Source: Cyclina sinensis (lineage: Eukaryota > Mollusca > Bivalvia > Venerida > Veneridae). Taken from it: DNA of 64,000 nt. Under the pieces are notes generated by a model. That model was given only the letters and a program-made list of their open reading frames with translations. It made no database searches and was not told the origin of the DNA. This document shows, piece by piece, positions 1 through 12,212 of this stretch (its first letter is position 1; the number at the start of each line of letters is the position of its first letter). The position numbers and the translations under genes were made by a program. Where the stretch lies: the NCBI GenBank assembly GCA_012932295.1, contig JAAONU010000009.1, positions 9,713,535 to 9,777,534 on the forward strand. Reading direction: 5' to 3'.

Positions 1-233
1 ACAGTATTTTATATACTTAGACATGCATGCCTTAAACACCGAGTGTCCGATATGGAGTAATAATAGCTGGTGTATTTAAGGATAACATTAACTCGTCTAA
101 CTTAGACATTTTTTCTAGAAAATAGTCAAACTTTTGAGACGAAATGAAGCAGGTTTTAGGAAAGGACATTGATCATATCTTCATAGAAAATAGTCTTATA
201 ATAAAAGTTGTTGAAAGGAAACAAAGTTACTGA
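1..233. other. Unassigned sequence upstream of integrase ORF
   Basis: No reverse transcriptase, RNase H or LTR sequence is visible here. The upstream pol domains expected for a Ty3/Gypsy element are therefore missing, lost, or decayed beyond recognition. A stop codon precedes the integrase frame close to its start. Confidence 0.5.
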
Positions 234-1889
234 GTGTTTTTTTGGATAGATTTTGATTTGATAGATAGATGGCGACGTGCTGTCATTGATGATAAACCCC
301 TAAACAGATACTTTCATAAGGACGATTTAACAATGAGGAAACAATTCAGACATTTTAGAATGAAAAGAGGTGTTTTATTTAGGACAGTAAAGGAAGAAGA
401 TGTAGAAATAGAACAGCTTGTGATTCCAGAATGTTATAGAGAAGAGATTCTTAAGGGACTGCACGATGACATTGGACATCCAGGTCAAGAAAGGACAGTG
501 CGTTTAATGAGAGAAAGGTATTATTGGCCGAGAATAGGAACAGATGTTGCAACCTGGATTTCAAAATGTGACCGCTGCATCAGAAGAAAATCAAAGATCG
601 AAAGGGCACCTCTAGTAAACATCCAGAGTTCATATCCACTTGAATTAGTTTGCATAGAGTTTTTGACTTTAGAACCATCCAAAGGAAACTATGGAAATGT
701 CTTGATAATGACAGACCATTACACAAAATTTGCAAAAGCTATTTGTACAAAGAACCAAACAGCTAAAACAACTGCTGGCGCATTGTACAATGAGTTCATT
801 GTAAACTTTGGCATCCCAACCAGACTTCACTCCGACCAAGGAGCCAACTTCGAGAGTAAAGTAATCAGTGAGCTTTGTAAACTTACCAACATGCAGAAAA
901 GTCACACAACGCCTTACCACCCACAAGGCAATGCCGGTCCAGAAAGGTTCAATAGAACACTTCTAAGCATGTTGGGTACTCTTGAGGAAGAACAAAAGAA
1001 AGACTGGAAGAAATATTTGAATTCCTTAGTCTATTTCTACAATTGTACACCACATGAGACAACCAGAATAGCACCCTATGAACTACTTTTTGGCAGGAAA
1101 CCAACATTACCTATTGATATCACTTTTGAGAAAGCTCAGGATGAAAGTAAAAGGAAAAGCACACAGGAATATATACAAGAATTGCATGAACAAATGGAGA
1201 AGGCTCATCAGATTGTCTTGGAACACATGTCAAAAGCTCAAGTGAAGCAAAAGAAATATTATGATAAGAAGGCAAAAGTTGTAAGAATGTCTATTGATGA
1301 CAAAGTCCTTGTAAAGAGACTACCTTTTGATGGAAAACACAAAATCCAAGGCAGGTTTGAGCCAGATACATATGTCATTATAGAACAACCAAGGCTGGAT
1401 ATTCATGTATTCAGGATAAAATCAGAGCAATCAGGAATTGAAAAGACCTTACATCACAATCATCTACTACTGGTAGACTATCGGAGTTTTAATGATGAAA
1501 CAAGTGATGAAGGTAAAGAGGATCCAAATAGAAAAGGGGATAAGGAAAACAGGGATGCATCCAAAAGTATAGAAAGTAAGGATAGAGGAGGTGACATCAC
1601 AAGTAAAAAGAAAGAAAGTATAGATAACTCTGATGGAGGACAAAGTTATGCAGGACATGCATATCAGTATGGGGACGCCCATAATGAAGAAGTTATCGAT
1701 CAGAGGAAAGAAGAAGTAGATAAGGATGAAGAGAAAGAAGCAGAAAAAACTGCATATTTATCTTCTTCTTCAGAAGATCAATCAGATGACAGTGATAGTG
1801 AAGATGACAAGGATATGTTAGGGATGTTAGAAACATCCAAACAGTACATGAGGATCCAGTACAAGAAAATCAGACTAATATTGAGATGA
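234..1889 (+). CDS. Ty3/Gypsy (Metaviridae-type) integrase, 3' part of pol
   Basis: This 551-residue frame is the integrase end of a Ty3/Gypsy retrotransposon polyprotein, which inserts element cDNA into chromosomal DNA. An HHCC zinc-binding domain is visible (H77, H82, C112, C115), followed by the RNase H-fold core. The core has D201 (SDQGANF) and E237 (GPERFNR) with exactly 35 residues between them, as in the D,D-35-E signature. The first catalytic Asp, expected in a 'V-C-x-D-F-L' context, is Glu here (E142, IEFL; codon GAG), so activity is doubtful. A basic linker follows, then a long acidic Ser/Asp/Lys-rich tail (about 430-530). No protease or reverse transcriptase precedes it, so the copy is 5'-incomplete. 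The ATG at 234 is simply the first in the open frame; in a whole element the domain would be released from a longer polyprotein. Family assignment is secure; integrity is not. Confidence 0.9.
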   Translation: MFFWIDFDLIDRWRRAVIDDKPLNRYFHKDDLTMRKQFRHFRMKRGVLFRTVKEEDVEIEQLVIPECYREEILKGLHDDIGHPGQERTVRLMRERYYWPRIGTDVATWISKCDRCIRRKSKIERAPLVNIQSSYPLELVCIEFLTLEPSKGNYGNVLIMTDHYTKFAKAICTKNQTAKTTAGALYNEFIVNFGIPTRLHSDQGANFESKVISELCKLTNMQKSHTTPYHPQGNAGPERFNRTLLSMLGTLEEEQKKDWKKYLNSLVYFYNCTPHETTRIAPYELLFGRKPTLPIDITFEKAQDESKRKSTQEYIQELHEQMEKAHQIVLEHMSKAQVKQKKYYDKKAKVVRMSIDDKVLVKRLPFDGKHKIQGRFEPDTYVIIEQPRLDIHVFRIKSEQSGIEKTLHHNHLLLVDYRSFNDETSDEGKEDPNRKGDKENRDASKSIESKDRGGDITSKKKESIDNSDGGQSYAGHAYQYGDAHNEEVIDQRKEEVDKDEEKEAEKTAYLSSSSEDQSDDSDSEDDKDMLGMLETSKQYMRIQYKKIRLILR

Positions 1890-2255
1890 CTACATATATT
1901 GCATATGATAATGACATATTGAGAACTAAAGTAGATCTAGGAACAGATATGTTAAGAAAACACCAAGATACTGAGAAAGAGAATATCCAGCAGATAGTTA
2001 CCAGTACAGCAAAAGAAACAGCTGTACGAACAAAGGTAACTACATGTAGACCACAACCTGTGCCGATACCAGCACCTAGAAGGTCAGCAAGAGAGAGGAA
2101 AGTTCCTCAGGTTTGATGAGTTTATCATGTACCAGATGGCCAACAGACCGATTGATAATAAGCTTCAAGCTTTAATTGCTCTTGTAAATTCAGGAGTGTT
2201 GAGTGAAGTAGACAGTGACACGGCACATACTCTCATAAAATCAGTTATGAAATGA
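1886..2255 (+). pseudogene. C-terminal tail of the Ty3/Gypsy polyprotein, frameshifted
   Basis: The tail continues in a different frame from about 1860 to 2113, ending in a basic stretch with PAPRRSARERK. It then returns to the original integrase frame for 2112-2252, which ends at the TGA 2253-2255. The last stretch contains LQALIALVNSGVLSEV, like the short helical C-terminus seen in this class of polyproteins. Two small compensating frame changes therefore separate three readable segments. Either the copy is decaying or the tail carries indels; sequencing error cannot be excluded. No neighbouring cellular gene depends on it. Confidence 0.6.
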
Positions 2256-2313
2256 TTTGATATTTTAAATTATGTTTATTATGTATTGTTGTGTTTTTCA
2301 GTATTTGTACATA

Positions 2314-2319
2314 AATAAA
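2314..2319 (+). promoter_or_regulatory. AATAAA polyadenylation signal
   Basis: A canonical hexamer about 60 bases after the last retroelement stop codon, followed by a T-rich stretch. It is a plausible 3' processing signal of the retroelement, but AATAAA is common by chance in AT-rich DNA. Confidence 0.4.
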
Positions 2320-2556
2320 CTTTTATTCCTTAACATGTTCTATTCTTATTTTATTGTTTTACTTTGTTCTTTTCCTTTTTTTGTCATTGTTTTGCGAATT
2401 TAACATTGAATTAACCATTTAACGTTAGTCAATACAACAACAACCAAGACGGCGTATTATAACATTAGTGTCGACTCATTTTTGAGAAAATGTAATATTT
2501 GAGACAATTAACGGTTTATCACTCGATTTTGGGTATGTAACACTTAAAAAAAAATT

Positions 2557-2653
2557 CCGTAATCGTAGCCTATTCCAGTGGTTTTGTCTAGGATTACGGG
2601 ACTTCCGTAATCCTAGACCCGGAGGCTAGGATTACGGTTCCGTAACCGTAGCC
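2557..2653. repeat. Cluster of four related 14-mers in inverted arrangement
   Basis: Four versions of one 14-mer alternate in orientation. 2586-2599 and 2605-2618 form a perfect 14-bp stem with a 5-base loop. 2624-2637 and 2640-2653 form a second stem with two mismatches. 2557-2570 pairs with 2624-2637 with one mismatch. The core is GGATTACGG and its complement. It may be an end of a small transposon or a structured regulatory site; I do not recognise it. Confidence 0.75.
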
Positions 2654-2659
2654 AATGTC

Positions 2660-5640
2660 TTTGCCATAATACTATATTTTTGCATGATCTAATTTACAGC
2701 TAACCAGTCACCACACAGACAGTTGTGAAGAAGTGCATGTGTGAGAGAGGATGTTTGTCGACATGGTATACAGTTTAACGAACTGGTGAGTTAAATGTAT
2801 TTTTCAAAACTTTATGTAAATTTACATTTTTGTTTTGTTTTTGTAGACATTCAAAAGATTGTTATAAATACATATGTACTTTTCTGAGTTAGTTTCTTGA
2901 AGAATGCCATTAGACTCTAGACTGGTTGACTGAGCCTTCATTGATATAAATAGTACTGTGATGTCATGCATTATATCTTTTTAACAATTCAATGTAAATT
3001 TCAGATTTCTGCATTGTTATATTTTATTATTATTTAGCAATTCATTGTTAATATTGCAGATGCCGATTATCTGGTTATACCGATTACTGTTTAGATTTGA
3101 ACACGACAATCTCCAGTTGGTTTTTTCTGGTTTGAAACTACATGTATCAGTGTCAGATCTGCTGTATGAAGAGTAAAAAAATGAACTTCACCAGACTCAA
3201 TTATATAAATATATAACTCCACATTAACCGGAGAAGTAACAAACTGTTCTTTTGAATATATTAAAAGTTTAGAAGACAGCCATGTTAATTTCTTTTGTTC
3301 GTTTGTTTTTTCTCAAACATTCGACAACGTTTGGAGAGAGGGTCTTTGGAATAAACTTTTTATATAATCAAATAAATGATGTATTTTACACGGTAATACA
3401 CAGCATCTATCAAATATTAAATCAAATGTAAAAAATAACGGTGTCACATCCATATCTTTTTAATCCAGAATTGAGGTTAGGAAAGGTGTAAAACTTTCGT
3501 CCGCCATTTTTATTTGTTTTTTTTTCTGTCTGTTTTTTTTTTTTTTTCTTAAAATGATTTACAGGGCTATGTGGGAGGAAATGGTTGCATTGGGATACAG
3601 CTAAGAGATTAACAAAACAATAGGTATTGGCTTAAACTGGGCTGATGGCACTCTCGTTAAATCAGACACCCGCTGGCATATTTCTACCGTTAGGTCACCA
3701 GTAAGGTTCGCAAACAATTTCGTGTCAGTTACATGACATTAGCGATAATTAACTAGCTAACCTTCGTAAAAAGTTCAATATCTTAATTATTGTCATTTAA
3801 TTATCTTAATCATTCATATACATGTATATTATGAGAAAAGATTAAGAATTAAGAATAGATTAAAAAGAAAAGATTTTCTGTTTAATTGCTTTAATAAATA
3901 TATTTCGACTGTTTGCTGATATATATTTTAGAAATGAAATAGGAGCTTATGTTATGGTAGTCGCAAAGTCACATACCTGGATCAATATACTGTTGTGTTT
4001 TCAATGAGAGGGTGACAGGCATCATGGGAGGTCACCAGATACATCATGGAGGGCATTCAGCGTTCCGGCTACTACAAAACCCTTTCAGTCTGTAAATACA
4101 CGAATTTTATATCTTTTTCTGAAAAAGTGGACAAAATGCAGAACTCAGCGGCGTTCAACAACGGCATAAATTGTTCTTGGTTTACACAACTTATACGTTG
4201 ACAGTGTCTGCATAATTATCAGAACTGTGGAACATACTATGTACGTAATTAGTTCTGCAAAAGTGTTATTGATACCTACATTGGCCAGATTTTCTACGTT
4301 ACATGCAATAATGATATTCATTTATAAAAAAGAGAATTTTTCTTTTAGCAACAGGACACGAATTTCCTTTCTGTGTTAAGCATTTTTACCAGCCTTTCTC
4401 TTCTGACAACGTATAAATTCATGCCTCTTTTATAAGTCGGCGCCCAGGACTATATTTGATATTGTCATAGTTATAGAAAACGTTGTGGACTAGCTGTTAT
4501 TGACGAATACTTTTAGAAGCGAATGTTTCTAAAGCTGCACACAATATTTTCTAGTTATAATCACATGACCGCCTCTTATCTATACATTCGCGTTGAAAAA
4601 AGTACCACAGGTGTTATGAGTTTTCATTGCAGTTTTGATAAAAGTGCTTTGATTTTACAAAATTCTGTTGATTTTGAAAGCATGAGGTTTAATTTTAATA
4701 TTTTGGCAAATCAAACTGGAAAACTAGCAAGTTATTAATTAACTATTCATCCGCACAAGTTTCATTAACAAAATTTACTACTCATTGAAACAATGGAAAC
4801 AAGGCCCTTTGCTAATCGGCGAGGTATTCCGAATGCGTGAAATGAGATTACGTAAACACAAAAACGTACACGAACGACCAGTAACGCTTTTGACTCTGTT
4901 GATAACACTTGTTTGTTGTTTTGTTGTCAAATCAGTCAGAATAACTCAAATATTTTCCTCTGATAAATGTGCTTAACATCCTCGCTTTTAGTTTGCATGT
5001 TGATTGGATAATCAATGTCAATATATTTATCTGTTCTCCCAAATCTTGACAGATAAAAACAACCCTTTATAGGTATGAAACCACCAATTCAGTCTGTCAG
5101 AGCTAAAAAAATGGTACCCGCATAATGGCGGCTAGAAGAAGTTCTCAGTTTCTTTGGCTGTTTTAACATTGTTGCCATAATCTGTGTAATTTTTTGCAGG
5201 AATCATTTTTCTTGACTATTTTTGATAGTGTGGTAGCAATTTTATGTTCATATACTTTCAGGATAGAATTCACAATAGGATATTGTTTCATATACCCCAA
5301 TCTGAAAACTGGCTCATATTTTTTTTTTAATTTTATGGGTAAGTTAACATGAGCAGAAATATCTTTCTTGTTTATAATACAACTCCCCTTTTCTTGCTAT
5401 TTTTCATGAGTATAGATATAGATCTTCAAGAAAATGTAAGTTAAAGCCATTTAAAAGAGGTTTTGCTATGTTTTACAGCCCTGTGAACTTAATGGATTGT
5501 ATATCCTTAGAACGACTGAAACTTTTGAAAGTATTTTCCTAGAGACCCCCTACCTCCAAGTTTAGTCTCTCAGTCCGATTGGGCACTAAACTGGGATATT
5601 TTAACCTTATGAAAAGGTGATTTAGTGGTGTGTGACATAA
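2660..5640. other. Non-coding, no gene recognised
   Basis: AT-rich sequence with only short chance open frames and T-runs near 3520-3550. A possible 5' splice site (GTGAGT at 2786) has no convincing exon behind it. One dispersed repeat within this stretch is listed separately. Confidence 0.5.
4430..4530 (+). repeat. Dispersed repeat, second copy near 58.2 kb
   Basis: The stretch with AGTCGGCG, then ATATTTGATATTGTCA, GTTGTGGAC and TGTTATTGACGA in order and at similar spacing recurs at 58208-58300 on the same strand. Divergence is moderate. The element type is unknown. Confidence 0.6.
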
Positions 5641-5672
5641 ATTCGCGCGTAAGAGCTCGTGATTCTAGGAAA

Positions 5673-5694
5673 TGACGTCATGCGCAGGACGTCA
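5673..5694. promoter_or_regulatory. Paired CRE-like sites
   Basis: A perfect cAMP-response element palindrome TGACGTCA lies at 5673-5680 and a second GACGTCA at 5688-5694, so the pair also forms an inverted arrangement. This is a motif match only. Confidence 0.35.
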
Positions 5695-5969
5695 TGACAA
5701 TGTATGCTCGGCCAACTTGAAAAAAAGAAAAAAAAGGAAGGAATGACCCAGTTTCAGTGAATCCAGCATGCATAGCTTTGTCTCTCTCCTCTACCGTGAC
5801 TGTTCATCTTTTTGAAAAATACAACATTTTGGCAGGAAAGGTCACGTAACACGCACCTGCTCAGAAACATGTGTTGGCGGTAAAAGTCAATTTTTCCATT
5901 TTATCGAATTTGCACGGACATACGTTTTTAAATGGATACAGCGGTGTCCAAAATTCGTCCTTGACCTTG

Positions 5970-6001
5970 GTCACGTGACATCCCGTATTTTGCTATATAT
6001 A
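5970..6001 (+). promoter_or_regulatory. CLEAR/E-box palindrome followed by TATA-like sequence
   Basis: GTCACGTGAC at 5970-5979 is a perfect 10-bp palindrome containing CACGTG, the type of site bound by bHLH-zip factors. A TGACCTTGG nuclear-receptor-like half site overlaps its left edge, and TATATATA lies at 5994-6001. The order resembles a core promoter reading right. The only frame downstream is a 76-codon one at 6066-6296 with no recognisable domain, so promoter function is conjecture. Confidence 0.25.
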
Positions 6002-6299
6002 CTCTTCAATGTTGGGGCCGAATCCATATTTGGAAAGTTAATGTGGGATCTACGGAGGCCTAAAGGTGCCATCTTCGCGAATACGTTTTATTACGTTACC
6101 GTCGTCCAAAGGATATAGAATAAAGAAGGAATCTAATTGGTGGTTTCACACCTGCTATATTTATCAACTGTCCGTATTTATGACGATATTACACGTTTTA
6201 AAGAATGGAATATATCGTGTTTATGCCAATCACAAAAAGTATTTGACGCTTCCATTAAGTTTTCCGAACCGCGTTAGTCTGAACGAGAATAGTTAAGCA

Positions 6300-9200
6300 G
6301 TACCTATATTGAAATTACTAACACTAACTGATGGAACGTCCGAAAATCGAATATATTCCAATATGGCAAAGCAAATATGCGAATACTGATTTCAGTTTTC
6401 GTTCTAATCCCTACTTTTTGATAACATTTTACTTGCATAAAATGTATATAATAATATATATATTTTAATACTTTTCTTGAAACACTTTCAGTTGATTATT
6501 GATAAGCACAGATATCCAAATATCTTGGTCATTAAGAATGTAAGGATTAAAACATTTCAATGAAAACGCTTGAGGTTTCATCATGACCATGTTTTGCCTT
6601 GAATTAATTTCAGGCCACATTTCCTACAGAAAAAATTAAGATCCAGTCTGAAACTTTTAATAATTAAAAAAAGTTCTTTTTAAGTATCTGATAGAATAGG
6701 TCTCTTAATGCAAGTTTCCTTTATGTAAGGTAGGATGTATGTGTTACATTATAACCTTGTCACAAGATGTTACTCTACATAGCCATTATGTAGGTCTAGG
6801 ACAAATCTGAGTAGACTGATATTCAAATAACATCTAGTAAAACATCACTGAATGTTTTGAACATGATCATGGGGGTCAAGACATTAGTTACAGTTAACTT
6901 CTGTGCTGTCAGCATAATTGCATTTGAGGCAGCAAAATATATTTGCAGTATTATTTTATACAAATCAGGTTATTTATCTGCTGTTTTCACATCTTGAATA
7001 TTTGCTCACATGATTTTGTTGCTTTTGTATGAACAGTTTACTTACTTAAAAATATATATATTTGATTTCCGTGTTGCTCTTGACTTGGATATAAGCAATT
7101 GACAATTATTTCAGTTTAATAGAGATTACCATGATATTTCCCCTATTTTTAGCTTATCTGTTTCGAAGAAAAACTCAAGCTATTATGATCGCCAGGTCGT
7201 CTTCGTTGTTGTGCAAAAACTTTGATGTAGCCCGTTACTGAAACAGTATCATCACAAACCTTGGAATACTTGCTTATAATGAAAAGGTGCAGTGGTAAGA
7301 CAATGGGCATTATTATGACATATATTTTTGGAGTTGAGTCCCTTTTTAACTTAGAATTTTTTTCAAAATTGATTATTAAGTGGATTGATTTCAAATCTGT
7401 CAAAGGTATCAACATAAAACTTAGTACTTACTTACTATGGCAGGGCAGAGTTGTAAGACAAGGGGCATTACTCTGAAATTTGTTGTTGTAGTTCTGCCCC
7501 ATTTCACCTTGAAATTTTTGTTGAAATTTGTTATTGATATAGAAAACTTGGAAAGCAATAAAAATATTGTACTCATTCTTGGTATAATTGCTACTGAGGA
7601 GGGCATACTTGCTATTGGAAACAATGCACACATGTACCAAAAGGGACACAACTAAGTGATCAGTGTTTCTAGAGTAATGCCCCTTTAACACATGGAAAAT
7701 AATTAAACTTCTGCTTCTGTGTAAATACTAATATCTTGAACATTAACAATCACAAAGTTATTTATCTTAAGTGAAGTGCATAACGGTTATTATTGAATAG
7801 CACCATAACACTCTTGAAATTAATTTTATTATTTCGTTGCTCTTAACATACGAGCGTTGCCACCGCATGCGATGCTCTTATACGAGTCTCAAATGACCAT
7901 AGTGCCCGTCACGTCTGTACGTCACAACTCAGAAGTACTTGAGGGATTGAGTTTATATTTTATACAATGGTTACACTGTTGTTACAAGGAAGTCCGAACA
8001 ATGACTCTACCTTGCTTCTTTTTTGGATTATCTCCATTACTTTTATGTTGTTACTTTTATGTTGAAATTATGCTTTGCTATAGCATATCTAAAAAGCAAT
8101 TGAAGGAAATGATATGATTCTTATCACATGGGTAAGATGTGCAGTGACAAAGAACAATCTTCACACATTTTAACTTTCGCGTCTGACAGTACACTCAGTG
8201 CTTTGATTTATATCATTATTGTGTCGTTTCACTGACTAAAAGTTATTAAAATTTAACCAAGGTATTAACCTGAAACAATTACGAAATATTTTATGTGAAT
8301 ATAAAAATGCCATGTTTGGTAATGATCAACTTCTTTATAACAATGTGTCCCTTTATATTAATATAAATAGCGGGTTTAACCTTGCTCAACGCAATAATCC
8401 CCCACAACAGCAGCGTGGTGTGGCGCTTACATATGGCCTATATATGATTCCGGCCATATAATCTTGCTTATGTGACTTATTGAATCATGAGCTGAAGAGC
8501 AAGTGTATTACAATTAAGTACACGCATGTATTTGTACAGTTAGTATACTGGACGTTTCCAATCGGAACACCTCGGGCGACTTCAATAAGTCACCTCGGAA
8601 TTAATGTGGAAGGCGCCATATTGGACTATTTTATAATATAATTATTGTCTGCTTAATTGAAAACATTTCTTAAAGCCTTTATCTGTTCACGCTTTAAATT
8701 AAAATTTATTATTTTATTTTAATTTATTTTTATTTTTTTTCTAATGTATAAGACAAACACTGCTTGAATTATGCCATGTTTGTTTATATTTTTATTAAAG
8801 CCGGGGCGAATTACCAGTTGGTGTATTCATACACTTACATACTTAAAATATTAACTTGCATTAAATACTAATTTGCAATTATTTAAACAAAAATACACAG
8901 GATAACTTAAAAATATGAATTTGTATTAAGTTACATCAAATGTAGATATATCGTTGCAAAGTATTCCTCTAAAGTAATTCGGGTATAGATAACATTTGAG
9001 TAGTGAATTCTGCTGGAAAACGAAACGACTAGTGTGAACATGAAGGAGGGAGCTAAATGACCTGAAATCTAGAGAACAACCTCTGACAAACGCGTCAGGG
9101 AATCGGTTTTTCGGGTCAGTGATAAGAGCGTTGGTTGAGCAAACTACTTATGATCTAGGCGTATACTCACAGACGATGTATTTACATTCACGAACACTTC

Positions 9201-11972
9201 TACAGTTGATGCGGTGAATCAATGTTTTTCTTGCAACATTTTTGTTTTGATACCGAAACAATTAAAGGTCTTACTGAGAGACGTAACACAAAAATGAGAT
9301 GTCATTTCTTCTATATAGGCAAAGAGCCATGTCTGAATGCTTGTTTAAAGCCTTAATATTTCAGATGTGTGGATAAAAAGCCCAGTTCCAAAACCCAGAC
9401 AACACTTTTAAGTAAACAGTGCCTAGAACTGCTTTAGCGATATAGCGAAATAAAATGCTTTCAGTGGATTTGTTACATTTACAAAATGCAAGACTTGTAT
9501 ATTAGACACTAGGATTTTTGTGTTCCCTATGGTCTGTGATTATCTCTAATTCTGTGAAATGAGTTCTCTGAAATATTTTTCTCCTTTAAACAAAATACTT
9601 TAATAGCTAACGGTTTTTTCGTATCTGTTATTTCGAAGTTCGTGTATCAGAAAACATTAGATATACTCATGAGATGCCGCTATAAATGAATGAAAAAGAT
9701 CTATGAAGATGGGTTTAAAACGCTAATTAATGCCTTGTGCTTTTTATTAGGAAAAAAATTAGTTCCCAAACACTAACAATACTTTAGCTGGTTCTTCTGC
9801 ACAAACAGCTTCATTTTCATAATCGATAGAAGCGTCTAGTCCTCGGGGTAAAATATTTTCCCCATACAACTTGATTACTCCGTACGTTAACACGACCAAG
9901 AATGACTAAACAGTATTCAGACGCTCTAATTACTGTGGTCAATATCATTTTGTCTGCCAAATTTAACTTGACCAAACGAAATAATTGTGCTTATACGATT
10001 CCTGCTAATTGGTTCTTGCTAAACAATAGAAATAATGTTATTTATGTTCTACCAGGCATGTAAAATCAGATACAGAGTGTTAAAAAGTTTTCTATTTAGT
10101 GTCATTAACGAAAATATTGATATAACGTATGGGATATTTGCAGTTCCTTTTTCTGTAATCTAAAACAAAGTCGTGAGTAAAAAAAATACTTTCGGTAATA
10201 AAAAGAAAATGTCGCCATAGTAACCTAAATCTGAGCAAGAATAACTCGATAGACCATACAGCTCCAAATAATTGCCTAATTAACTTACTTATTTACGTAC
10301 GCACGAACACTGTTAGCATTGAATAATCTTCTGATGGAATAATAGCGACCGAAAATTGGCAGGAAAATTTATGAGAAGAGACAGGTTTCAGTCAGTGAGG
10401 TCTCGGCGTTATTGATGTTTGCAGATACATTATACGGGACTTACTCCTCCACCAGTTTTCTCACGACTTGCGTTCAATAAACTGCTTTCTCTGACCTGGG
10501 TTTTGTAGCCAGTATTAAACTTAACTACTTCAATTTCTTATTTCTTCTAAGCTATAATTATTTTCACATCGTTGTTTGTTTTTGTATAATAGTTCCAAAT
10601 GCTCTTTATTGCTGAGGAATCGTATCAAAAATGGCATGTTACAAACGAGAAAATAACAAGGTGAGATATGTTCTGTAGAATGAAAAAAAAAGCATTAGAC
10701 TATTATATGAAATTAACAAATATATCGAATAAACAAGAATAATTATTTCAGTAAGCATGTTCTTAGGAGTGAATATTTGCGAAGTCAAGTATTATAACTT
10801 GTTGAAGAACGTTAAAAAATAACAGGAAATTATTGAAAAGATAAAATTAGTCATTTTCATTTCACGGGACTGTTCTTCGTTTCAAAATCCGACAGTTCAC
10901 GTCAATTTTCAGTTCATGTCATCATCTGTTCTAGAATGATCATCCATTCTTAATCCGCTTCAACAAATAATCTAATAACTGATTAATGAATTTACGTTGA
11001 ATAACTTCTCAACAACAAACGCCACATGGATGACCAATTCACTAGATTGTTTTTGGATTACTCGAATAAATTGTTCTTTCAAAAAAAAAAAGAAAAAGAA
11101 AAAAGTCACAGAGGACAGAGCCATCTGCTATGAAGTCAATTATTTTTACCGAATATGGCTTCTACTTAAGAGTGTATATAAAAAATGAGGTTGTAACACA
11201 GCAACTAATTTTAACAACTTTACTACCCTTCAGCTTACAGGATGCATCTGAACTAAATAAAACTGAATAAAACTACAAAACGACATGCACATACGCCGGC
11301 TGTCTTATAAATCCCATACAGTCTGTAAATGGAAGTTACCTCATGTAAAAGACTGTCTTGTTTTAGATTAACTTGAAAATAGCTGTATTAATGGACAGGC
11401 GATAACTTACTGGTCTTGTCCAGACAACCTAGACTTCACGCGCAAGTGGGGTTCTATTAAATATACAATTTATAACATATTTCGAAACTGATATTACGAA
11501 TGCATTCCCATTTTAGTCTTATGGCCACAAAAAAGTGACCTGTGCAATTTATCTTAATATGAGAATATGTCTTCAGAAGGCTGAGAGTTTGGTCTCCTTT
11601 TCTACACAAACAGTATTGAACAATCATTACGAGTACTCAGGGAGATATAAACTAGATTTAAATGCGCAAAATTCGATTAGATGTCAGTTTCTAACAAACC
11701 TTTTCCATATCTCTGTTCATTATGAATCCTGCCTGAAACATTCATGTGAAGGCAAAACAGAAAACATTTTTTATTATTTTCGTGTTAACGTCGAGTGTTT
11801 GCTTTGAATTTATAGGAATGAATCATTCCAAAAGTTCAAGACATGCAAAAAAAGTACAAAGAAAGAAGTAGTCATCACTTCCGCCAAGGGTCACGTTTTT
11901 TTATAAACAAAAACATCTTAGAAATCGTGAAATGTAAAAATTAAGACCACTCTTTGTACTGTGTTTCAAATA
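6300..11972. other. Long non-coding stretch
   Basis: I see no exon with good splice sites and no transposon protein. The contents are AT-rich unique sequence, short homopolymers, and a weak two-unit repeat at 7255-7690. Open frames here are all under 100 codons and without domain features. Confidence 0.5.
7255..7690 (+). repeat. Degenerate tandem units of about 180 bp
   Basis: Two or three diverged units share ACTTGCTTATAATG / ACTTACTTACTATGG starts, a GTAAGACAA-GGGCATTA core and a TTTCA-GAAATTTTT tail. This is probably an old tandem-core repeat relic. Small overlapping frames on both strands are by-products. Confidence 0.4.
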
Positions 11973-12212
11973 AGCTAGGGTAGCGCGTATTATGATTGTT
12001 ATGGCAAGTACAGAGCGTAAAAAGCTGGACTAGATAATGACATTAAGCATATAGCTAGAGTAACGCGTATTATGATTGTTATGGCAAGTACAGAGCGTTA
12101 AAAGCTGGACTAGATAATGACATTAAGCATATAGCTAGAGTAACGCGTATTATGATTGTTATGGCAAGTACAGAGCGTTAAAAGCTGGACTAGATAATGA
12201 CATTAAGCATAC
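11973..12212 (+). repeat. Three tandem copies of an 80-bp unit
   Basis: Copies start at 11973, 12053 and 12133. Copies 2 and 3 are nearly identical; copy 1 differs at a few positions (for example GGTAGCGCG against GAGTAACGCG). The near identity implies a recent expansion. No coding function is visible. Confidence 0.9.

Larger units (their letters stand above)
234..2330 (+). mobile_element. Partial Ty3/Gypsy LTR retrotransposon copy
   Basis: The unit comprises the integrase, its frameshifted tail and a short 3' non-coding stretch with an AATAAA at 2314-2319. I could not find a convincing polypurine tract or a pair of LTRs, so the right boundary is only approximate and the left end lies outside the window or has decayed. 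Confidence 0.7.

Noticed and set aside
7149..7691. Five overlapping small frames on both strands
   Set aside because: They overlap each other within a degenerate repeat, with no domain or splice context.
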